Both the position numbers and the translations under genes were made by a program. The notes beneath the pieces are model-generated. The model was given only the letters and a program-made list of their open reading frames with translations. It had not been told where the DNA came from and did not search any database. Shown here piece by piece: positions 55,801-64,000 of a DNA stretch of 64,000 bases; the stretch's first letter is position 1, and the number at the start of each line of letters is the position of its first letter. This DNA comes from Branchiostoma lanceolatum (taxonomy: Eukaryota > Chordata > Leptocardii > Amphioxiformes > Branchiostomatidae): positions 13,170,734 through 13,234,733 of the forward strand of contig NC_089738.1 of NCBI RefSeq assembly GCF_035083965.1, written 5' to 3'.

Positions 55801-58800
55801 TCCTGTAATTAACTAGGACGGCAAGCAGCTTAGCTGATTAAGAAAAAAGAACTACCAACCTATGTCTGCGGCAAAGTCTTCTGACCCAAACACCAAAGCA
55901 GCTAGTCTGAATGGCGACATGTCAGACAGGCTGACGATTTCCTGCAGAATCGGCTGGAGGTTCATCAGGCCTTTCGCACTCTCCAAGATGGCGAACAGGT
56001 CAAAGGTCGGGTTAGCCTCTATTTCAGCCACAGCAGTGTTTAAGTTAGCAGCAAACTGTAGAGGGAAAAAGATATGATATATCATTAAGTCAATAATGTT
56101 GGTGGCAGACTTAATTTCAAAGTAGGAGGGTAAAGGACTGCTTTTCCTAGCATTTTAAGTTCACGGTTGGAACAATTCCGTAATGTTAGCACAGTTGTAA
56201 GACGATTGAAAGGCACATTCGCAGTGTCATGAAGAGGTCGCCACAAAAACTGCAAAAATTAAACCACTGCAAACTTTTCAAGATTTACGGTACATAATGT
56301 ACATGGTATGACTAGATTACTTGCACATGTTTTCTCCATCATGATCAGTATTGTCAGTACTGTCCAGTATCTCTAATAAACTGAAAAGAATACATGTAAT
56401 CTGTGTGTTTTCAAGAAATATTGCATATCTAAAAATCCAACTCTTGCAATATAACCAACCTGTGAAGCTGGTGTGTTGCATCAAATAATGGTTATATCAG
56501 TCGAAAGTACATAATATAACACATGCTATACGTATACCTACAGTTTGCATTTCTTCAACACTCTCCACCTTTGGTAGCACAATAGCTGAGGGCAGGTTTT
56601 TTGCTTGTAGAATAGCCAACAGGTCCTATTAGGATGGACAAAAGGAAAGTCAAAACAGCATTATAGGGATTTTCATGCTAAGATATGTAAGAAGAAGAAT
56701 CTATGACTTCCTGTCAGCACAATAATGTAAATTTTTAAAAATTGGACAAACGTATTTACATGTATAGTATTAAAGGATCTATCTGTCATACAGAAATTTG
56801 TATCTATTATATGTGTCACTTTGAATAAGCTATATGACAATGATGCAAATGATCCGTCAATTCCTCTGTGATTTTATTCGGTGGTTATAGCAAACGACCA
56901 TGCCATTGACACCATATACACCTCATCATGTTAAGCGCCATGAGGAAATACCTGGCATGGTTCTCCTTTGGAAACCAGATGAGAATCGTAGGCGTGGTTG
57001 CCCTTCTTTGACACTTAAGAAGATGTGAGTCTTCAAGATGATGGACTCCACTCTGTCATGCTCGACAGGGACCTGTGGAGACATTTGTGTCGCCTCACAG
57101 AGAATGAACTGAACTGAAGTGTGTCATTAACTATATATCATCATTTTATGGTAGGAAATAAAGATACACTTACATCGTCTGCCAGTCCGCTGTCCACAGA
57201 GTTGATTCTCACAGCGCACTCTGTCCTGCCGAAGTCTACCTCGTCTAACATTCTCGTAACTGTTTTTCTAGCTTCATCCTGGTGAAAAGACACAGCGAAC
57301 TTTAATATAGACATTTCTGCAAGGAAGAGGAAAACAATAGTGGCCCACATTGGCAATAGCAGGGGAAAAAAGCAGAGAGCCCAAACATTTGTTGGATTCT
57401 GAACCTTTAGAGAAATATTTGTGCTGTGCTAACAAAAAACACTAAAAAAAACACTCAAGCATCATTCCCTGAAACAAAATTCCTAAACCAGTGGTTTATT
57501 TTGTGACCATTTTCAAGTTAGGCAAAAAACATCCACCCAACCAGTAGGCCATTATGTTCTGTTAGGCACACTGAGAGACAACACTATGAGCGTGTGATCC
57601 ACTAGTTAGGCAATTTTTCTCAAGGAGAACAGTGGGTCAGACAAGGGTCAGGCTACTAACCATTATTTTCTGCCTCTATGGCTATACTATATTGATACAG
57701 AAGTCAAATTTTCTCAGCAGAATTTTTCACTGGAAATTCGAAGCTACAAGAAGAAGACTTCAAAACATCAATATTTTTTTCCTAGACCTTTTTGCTGGGT
57801 GCTACAGCGTCTTCACAGTCTATAACAACACAGTCCGCGTCAAAAGTTGGAATCTTGCGAATTTTCCTCTCATCGTTCCCGGCTACAAACAGTAGCGCCC
57901 GTCGGGGCCTGAAGATGGAGGAATGTTGTCCTGGAGCACTACAGTAGGAACGCAGGGGGGTGGAGAGTCTCACTGATGTCTGGAACAGAACTCTGCAGTA
58001 GAACAACACAGCACATAGGATACTGGAATTCACTTTATCTTCACGGTAGCAAAATTTCAAGGAAAATTGACTTTTTCACTGAACTTTAACTTCATGGAAT
58101 GGACGTGTGAATGAATCATAAATGATCACAACTGGTTTTCCACAGTGATGATAAGTTCACGCGATACAGAGGTGACAGTGAGAAACAGTGAACATGAAAG
58201 AAACAAGAATTACAGAACATTATTCTGAATACAGTACGTCACAGTCAGACTTGTACCAGTGACCACCAATCACCACTTCTACAAAACCACCTTTTTGGTG
58301 GTCCCTTTGATGTTTTTTCCATCTGACACAAGCATTAAGAATCCTGCCTGTAGCAGGCCAACTGTCCGCAATAGACCAGATTTTCTTGGTCCCCTGAGTG
58401 CTCTTCTTGGGCAGGTTTGACTACATTATTTACATAATTCTAATAAGTCAGTGGTGTTTTGGGCTTGATGAACTAGTCTCCAAAAGCTGATGCTCGGTTC
58501 AGTGTTTTATGCATAATTTCTAAAGCATTTTCTATATATTTCCGATGGTTTGCGATTTCATCTCTTTGCCTCTTTCCTACTTTAGGAGCAAACACATGCT
58601 ATAAACACTGAGCTGAACCTACACATGTGCTCGGTAATTATGATAATAATGATAATGATGGAAGATGAGCTGATTTTCTTGGCCAAGCAAATTAAGTTAA
58701 ATCTCACCCTTTAACAGTACCTCAAAACGTTCTGAATGTGATTGTTCAATATATTAATTCAATGTGTTAATTTTGTGAAGTGGTTTCCTACGAAAATTCA

Positions 58801-59051
58801 CCCGTCAAATGATTATTTGTCCTTAAATTGCCTGTTATTGTGGTGAAACCGGTTTTTCATTCTCAAAATAAACAAAGCATAACAACAGAAAATCTTGCCT
58901 AAGATTGAAACAACGAACTGGCCCGCCTACTACAGACGTACATTATCAACTTGCAAATCGGTAAGAATAAAAAAATTGCTGTATCATCGCCTTTATTACA
59001 TTTGATAACCTTAAAACTCACTCACCGCACTAGTTTACTTCTGGATGCCAT
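52793..59051 (-). CDS. CLYBL: CLYBL paralogue, copy B, with two candidate last exons
   Basis: Second citramalyl-CoA lyase-like gene, same strand and same exon sizes as copy A: 59051-59026, 57992-57788, 57278-57174, 56625-56542, 56055-55860, 55092-54979, 54500-54447, 53952-53828, then either 53309-53220 (proximal, 30 codons) or 52885-52793 (distal, 31 codons). Start ATG opens MASRSKLVR; the presequence goes on RVLFQTSVRLSTPLRSYCSA. Motifs RPRRALLFVAGNDERKI, CVVIDCEDAVAPSK, LPKVESVEEMQ, ILESAKGLMNL, VFGSEDFAADIG, GFTG and IHPLQVP are kept. KQVIHP of copy A is KVAIHP here. The proximal last exon keeps MIDKP, the distal has MIYKP. With the proximal exon the product is 337 residues and should be an active mitochondrial enzyme. 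Use of the distal exon would change the active-site lid. Confidence 0.92.
52964..53192. repeat. MITE with GTATCTCACTGGA ends
   Basis: GTATCTCACTGGAACACACC-AAATTG on the left pairs with CAATTTGGTGCAGTCCAGTG-AGATAC on the right. It sits exactly between the two alternative last exons of CLYBL-B. Confidence 0.8.
53220..53309 (-). other. Proximal last exon of CLYBL-B (catalytic Asp kept)
   Basis: Acceptor TTCTCCAG then GVFMYEGRMIDKPILLQAQN, MVQSEAVEK and stop. Keeps the Asp of the CLYBL C-terminal motif. Confidence 0.85.
55195..55380. repeat. MITE with ATAGCAGTTACTCAAGCAAC-type ends
   Basis: Left ATAGTAGTTACTGGAGCAAC plus ATGATTTTGGAAACGGTCAG; right is the inverse, ending GTTGCTTGAGTAACTGCTAT. 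About 186 bp in CLYBL-B intron 5. Confidence 0.85.
56928..57115 (+). mobile_element. LINE remnant, C-terminal end of reverse transcriptase ORF
   Basis: Reads HVKRHEEIPGMVLLWKPDEN then RRRGCPSLTLKKM, and in another frame LQDDGLHSVMLDRDLWRHLC. GHVxR, RRRGxP and DRxxWR in this order are typical of the tail of CR1/L2-like or RTE-like LINE proteins. Decayed and truncated; no catalytic core present. In CLYBL-B intron 3. Confidence 0.65.
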
Positions 59052-59670
59052 TTTGTATTTCCCAGCAGCCTCTGCGCTAAGTAAACTTGTTCAGCAACTT
59101 TGGGACCGTTTCAAATTCTTCTTAGGGGGGGGGGGGAGTTCAAACAGGTTCTATGTAAATATTGCATCAAAATGGTTGTAACGTTTGTTGAAAATAATGT
59201 ATATATGTCTTAAACTTGTTAGATATCTGGCCATTGTATTCAAAAGCGCCATATTAATATTCCTGTAACGTTAGCCTTCCTTCAAAACAATCAGTGTTTT
59301 TGCTTTGAAAATAACCTCCCGACAGCATTTGCAGGCGAACTGGGGTACTGGTGCGTTCTTGGTCGATATTCTTTTTACATCTCTGTGTTGCTGTTGTTTT
59401 TTGTTTGTGATGTTTTTTAGTAAAATGTTTTCAACAAAACTAACTGCAGTATACATTGAATTGTTTAAAAGTGCTTCATCCTTGGGGCATGTTGGCCCTG
59501 GCCTAGGAGCTGGCCATGAATCTGAGGCCCGGGAAACAGTCTGCCGTCCAGGCTACCCTAGCCTGGGAACGATACCATCGGGAGCTCCCCGGTACCTCTA
59601 CGGTGCTGGGAGTGATGCCCACCCGTCCAGGCGGATTAACGCACACCGGTTGTTTTTTACGGGGCTGATT

Positions 59671-62260
59671 TACCAAAGACCAAAACGACAATGCTAGACA
59701 GCTTCCTCGACTCAATTCTTACCGGTCCGAGGCGAGATTCCAACCGGTCCGAGGCATGATTCCAACCAGTCCGAGGCATTTCCAACCGGTCCGCGATACA
59801 TTTCCTTACGTGCTGCGGTAGAATTCCAACCACTCCGCGCCCGTGAGAATTTCCTGCCCTACGCGCTGCACTGCGCTGCGTTCCTCGACAGAATTTCCTG
59901 CCCTACGCGCTGCCCTGCGCTGCGTTCCTCGACAGAATTTCCTGCCCTACGCGCTGCCCTGCGCTGCGCTCCTCGACAGAATTTCCTGCCCTACGCGCTG
60001 CCCTGCGCTGCGCTCCTCGACAGAATTTCCTGCCCTACGCGCTGCCCTGCGCTGCGTTCCTCGACAGAATTTCCTTTCGCGCTACGGCAGAATTCTAACC
60101 GTACCACGGCACAGCCCCCTGTCCCCCACGCTCATACAGTGGACGATCCCAGATGGGTCAAGGGTCACTCGTGTTGTGAATGTGAACAGCTAGTCAGGTC
60201 GTGTCGATGTTGAAAACTTTTTCAGTGCTTCGTTCTGACTATCACCATCTCTAAAAACACGTGCGTGCAAACTAAAAGGAAGGCCTGATTGTCAATATCA
60301 ACTAGACTCTACCAGTCTCCACGGGTCGCTGGGAAAATAGTAGAAATTAGCCAAATAGAGTCAAATGTTTTAAGGGAGTCGGCTACGGAGATAAGGTCAA
60401 ATTGGCAACCCAGGCACTTTCACCACAAAACAATGTTGTGTAATATGCACATTTAAATATTGGCCATAAAATTCATTGACAGAAACATACAAAAGATATT
60501 CTTGTTCAGTCCCAGCCATGAATAAAATCGAATGTTATGGAAGTGCTATCATGTCCAAACGGGATTATAGGACCAATCTGTTACCAGTAGTCTGTGTTGT
60601 CCATGTATGAACTTTCATCAAATAACTCGATCATGCGATATGCTGAAAGGACTAAAAAAAACGTGGCCAACTTGAACTTTCACCACCGTAGGATTGTCCT
60701 GCGAGACAGGTCCGTTTATTTCAGGTTAAGAATCTGAAATAACACAGAAACAAGATGCAAGCTATAGTCACTCGTGTTGAACGTGAACTGCGAAAATATA
60801 AACTTTCAAGGATAATGTCCTTCGCTAAAAGTATCGGGGACCTTTTTCATAACGGTAACATTACGATTACGTGTTTCATGGTACTCTACCATGGTGTTGA
60901 CGGGTCGACGTCGCCGTGTGTCATATGCATTTGCTGTTGCAACAACCGTGACAGCAATAAAACCGGCTTGGCTCTGTTTAAATTATGATATTAAAGTTCA
61001 AGAGACATCAAACCTGACACTGTCAGTACTGCAGACTATAGTATATAACGTTAACGTTATATCATATGAGTAGGCGGTGTACTTGACGGGATCGGTACGG
61101 AGGCATCCTTCTCTTCCTCAGCCAGCTCTCCTTTTATATAACGTTATACTATAGCTTGCATCTTGTTTCTGTGTTATTTCAGATTCTTAACCTGAAATAA
61201 ACGGACCTGTCTCGCAGGACAATCCTACGGTGGTGAAAGTTCAAGTTGGCCACGGTTTTTTTAGTCCTTTCAGCATATCGCATGATCGAGTTCTTTGATG
61301 AAAGTTCATACATGGACAACACAGACTACTGGTAACAGATTGGTCCTATAATCCCGTTTGGACATGATAGCACTTCCATAACATTCGATTTTATTCATGG
61401 CTGGGGCTATAACAGGGTTTTCCCGTGACTGCACAAGAATATCTTTTGTATGTTTCTGTCAATGAATTTTATGGCCAATATTTAAATGTGCATATTACAC
61501 AACATTGTTTTGTGGTGAAAGTGCCTGGGTTGCCAATTTGACCTTGTCTCCGTAGCCGACTCCCTTCAAACATTTGACTCTATTTGGCTAATTTCTACTA
61601 TTTTTCCAGCGACCCGTGGAGACTGGTAGAGTCTAGTTGATATTGACGGCTTCCTTTTAGTTTGCACGCACGTGTTTTAGAGATGGTGATAGTCAGAACG
61701 AAGCACTGAAAAAGTTTTCAACATCGACACGACCTGACTGGCTGTTCACATTCACAACACGAGTGACCCTTGACCCATCTGGGATCGTCCACTGTATGAG
61801 CGTGGGGGACAGGGGGCTGTGCCGTGGTACGATTAGAATTCTGCCGTAGCGCGAAAGGAAATTCTGTCGAGGAACGCAGTGCAGGGCAGCGCGTAGGGCA
61901 GGAAATTCTGTCGAGGAGCGCAGCGCAGGGCAGCGCGTAGGGCAGGAAATTCTGTCGAGGAGCGCAGCGCAGGGCAGCGCGTAGGGCAGGAAATTCTGTC
62001 GAGGAACGCAGCGCAGGGCAGCGCGTAGGGCAGGAAATTCTGTCGAGGAACGCAGCGCAGTGCAGCGCGTAGGGCAGGAAATTCTCACGGGCGCGGAGTG
62101 GTTGGAATTCTACCGCAGCACGTAAGGAAATGTATCGCGGACCGGTTGGAAATGCCTCGGACTGGTTGGAATCATGCCTCGGACCGGTTGGAATCTTGCC
62201 TCGGACCGGTAAGAATTGAGTCGAGGAAGCTGTCTAGCATTGTCGTTTTGGTCTTTCGTA
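59671..62260. mobile_element. Fold-back DNA element with 1.1 kb inverted arms
   Basis: Left arm 59671-60768 and right arm 61148-62260 are near-perfect inverse copies around a 379 bp centre. Outer ends read TACCAAAGACCAAAACGACA and its inverse. CTGATT flanks both sides (59665-59670 and 62261-62266), a likely 6 bp target duplication. Each arm holds short CCGGTCCGAGGCA repeats near the end and about five 44 bp CG-rich units (59848-60070 and 61858-62084). Long inverted arms with internal tandem repeats are the hallmark of fold-back or Galileo-like elements. No transposase is seen in the centre, so it is non-autonomous. Open frames across the 44 bp units are repeat artefacts. It lies just upstream of CLYBL-B. 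Confidence 0.88.
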
Positions 62261-62343
62261 CTGATTTCAATTAGTTCGCTTGTGGCAGCAAAAACTGGAA
62301 AGGACAGCTAAAAAAGACAGGTTGCCAGAAAGAGGCCTATGCT

Positions 62344-62651
62344 TAGCCTCTACCAGACTCCGCGGATCGCTGGGAAAATAGTAGAAATTGGCCTAATAGA
62401 GTGAATAGTATGCCAAGGGTAGTCAGCTATGCAGAGAAGTTCAATAGTGGGTCGCCTATTGAACGACAGCGGAGCTTGGGTAGCCCAGCGGACCTAGGGT
62501 AGCGGACGGAAGCTAAAAAGGCTGGCACTCAGGCTACTTGTCAAGAGCTGATCATGCGTTACAACAAGTAGAACATATGATGTTATGTTACCTGTCTATT
62601 TGGCCAATTTCTAATATTTTTCCAGCGACCTGTGGAGCCTGGTAGAGGCTA
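62344..62651. repeat. Short inverted-repeat relative of the fold-back element
   Basis: TAGCCTCTACCAGACTCCGC-GGATCGCTGGGAAAATAGTA on the left has its inverse on the right. The same phrase (CTCTACCAGTCTCCACGGG-TCGCTGGGAAAATAGTAG) lies inside both fold-back arms near 60310 and 61600. A 39-45 bp direct repeat containing TGTCAAGAGCTGATC and ACAACAAGTAGAACATATG occurs at 62537 (within it) and 62700 (just outside). Confidence 0.75.
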
Positions 62652-62739
62652 ATCGCTATCTGTACACGTACAAGAGCACGCTATTATAAATATGATGCCC
62701 TTGTCAAGAGCTGATCGTCACAACAAGTAGAACATATGC

Positions 62740-64000
62740 ACATCCCCGCCATATGGTGGCGCGTCCCTCCCCGGGGGTCGGGGGGACCTCTGCTCCGGGG
62801 ATCACCGTCACGCCGGGCTTGGGGACAGACCTCGCCCGCGGGGGTCCGTCCTGCTGACATCTTTATTGTCCTGTGCAATGATCGGACGACATCTTCTGCA
62901 AATAGCACACTTGTATCTCCTGACAGGAGATAGGGATATTTGTACAGTCGTTTCAGGATCTAATATGAATATAAATTGCTTTGCAAGTTAGAGTTCTTGA
63001 GTATTGTAGAATCTGACCGATCAAAATATTAAGCAAACTGTTTTTATAGCTACATCACGTTATTACACTGCGCAGGGATATTTACAGCGTTTGAATACGA
63101 CCATGCTGTGTCGTAAGAACTTCGGGTATATCTTTTGACGTTCTGCTGTGGTTGTGGAGTTTTCGGTAGGTTACCGAAAAGTACTAGGGGAGCTTGGCTG
63201 GCTTTTCGTTGTTAAAAAGACTACCAACGCTGGAAATGTGGAAAAAATACGTGAGTATGTTGAAAATTACTTGTAACTATCAATCTGAATGAAGGTTTTG
63301 AATTTAGAATATTTGCAGTTTTGGTACCAAAATTCTACAATACTTACTTTTGAAATCAAAAGATTGGTTTTCTCGGTCTGGGACTGAAATCAAACAGAAA
63401 CGTCACTGCCTTGGATAAATCCAGACTTTCTTTATACAGATACCAGTAGTAATTATCCCTCACCGTCCTAGGTACACACAAAGGCTGCAACTGCCAACGG
63501 GTCACAAAAAGGACTGCTTCTTGCAGGCCGATACATTGGTTGAATTTGATTGATTGGTTGATTGATTGATTGATTGGTCATGAACGAATGAATGCCATAC
63601 ATAAAAAAGATAAAGGTGATCTGTTCAATTATTTTGGAAAGTTGACATTTGTGAAGCTGTATACACAGATTTTGTAAAGCATCTGGATCCTCGTAGATTA
63701 GCCATTACATGGAGACTGCCGTCGTGCCGACTAAACCGTCCAGCTAGCTATATAGCCACCCAGCCGGGCTAAATTGAGCAGAAATAATTTACTGCTGTGA
63801 TCATCGAAAGCTCGGTAAAAGATCAATGTTGCAATCTAATCGCTATAACGGGGTTGTCATCTTTCAGGGGGTCGTGGTTTGCGATTGAGATGTTAACTAA
63901 CATTCACCCATGCCGCGAAGAAACATAATTGCAATCGATGAACTGGTCGTCAAAAATGCGTGCAAGATGGATTTGAACTGTTCCTCCGTTTAACGGCTCT
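62740..64000. other. Right end of window, no gene named
   Basis: 62740-62850 is short, GC-rich and CpG-rich inside AT-rich sequence; it may be part of a promoter, an exon or a repeat. A possible tiny first exon ATGTGGAAAAAATAC with donor GTGAGT lies at 63236-63250. Neither has further support. Confidence 0.3.

Noticed and set aside
59843-60193. Open frame with repeated LPYALPCAAL-type text, mirrored at 61693-62088
   Set aside because: Read-through of the 44 bp tandem units in the fold-back arms; no start context, motif or splice support.
62684-62908. 74-residue minus-strand frame (MSAGRTPAGEV...)
   Set aside because: GC-rich sequence lowers stop frequency; no motif or splice support.

Overview
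This window looks like chordate nuclear DNA, most likely from a lancelet (Branchiostoma). The genes have many short exons with GT/AG borders. The introns are full of small inverted-repeat transposons (MITEs) and minisatellites. The products (AFG1L, LAMP, CLYBL, a cytosolic sulfotransferase, a receptor tyrosine kinase) are animal families. The species call is inference from gene content and repeat style, not from a search. All exon models below were built by hand from reading frame, splice-site phase and family motifs.

Layout. 1-2846 (+): an AFG1-type mitochondrial AAA ATPase, cut by the window start. 4617-11513 (+): a two-domain LAMP. 14326-21030 and 33795-41196: the two arms of a large inverted duplication. 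Each arm carries one apparently intact ten-exon copy of an unrecognised coiled-coil protein that ends in Cys-Cys-Cys. The left copy is on the minus strand and the right copy on the plus strand, so their 5' ends face each other. The 12.8 kb spacer between the arms holds a second LAMP gene (21577-27604, +) with three luminal domains and an unusual tail, and an intronless receptor tyrosine kinase (29643-32228, -) with a mixed extracellular region. 42238-47303 (-) and 52793-59051 (-): two tandem CLYBL paralogues with matching exon structure. Between them lies a sulfotransferase gene (48669-51602, +) whose catalytic His is replaced. 59671-62260: a fold-back DNA element with 1.1 kb terminal inverted repeats. 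The last 1.3 kb has no gene I can name.

Themes. The LAMP and CLYBL pairs are local duplications that have since changed. The second LAMP gained a domain and lost the Tyr sorting signal. The second CLYBL has two alternative last exons, and one of them replaces the catalytic Asp by Tyr. The most novel items are the inverted paralogue pair of unknown family, the CLYBL exon switch, the altered sulfotransferase and the cadherin/EGF/Ig kinase. Dispersed repeats mark events in this locus: a tRNA-derived SINE with a perfect target duplication sits in only one arm, a minisatellite differs by nine units between arms, and one arm boundary falls inside a MITE.
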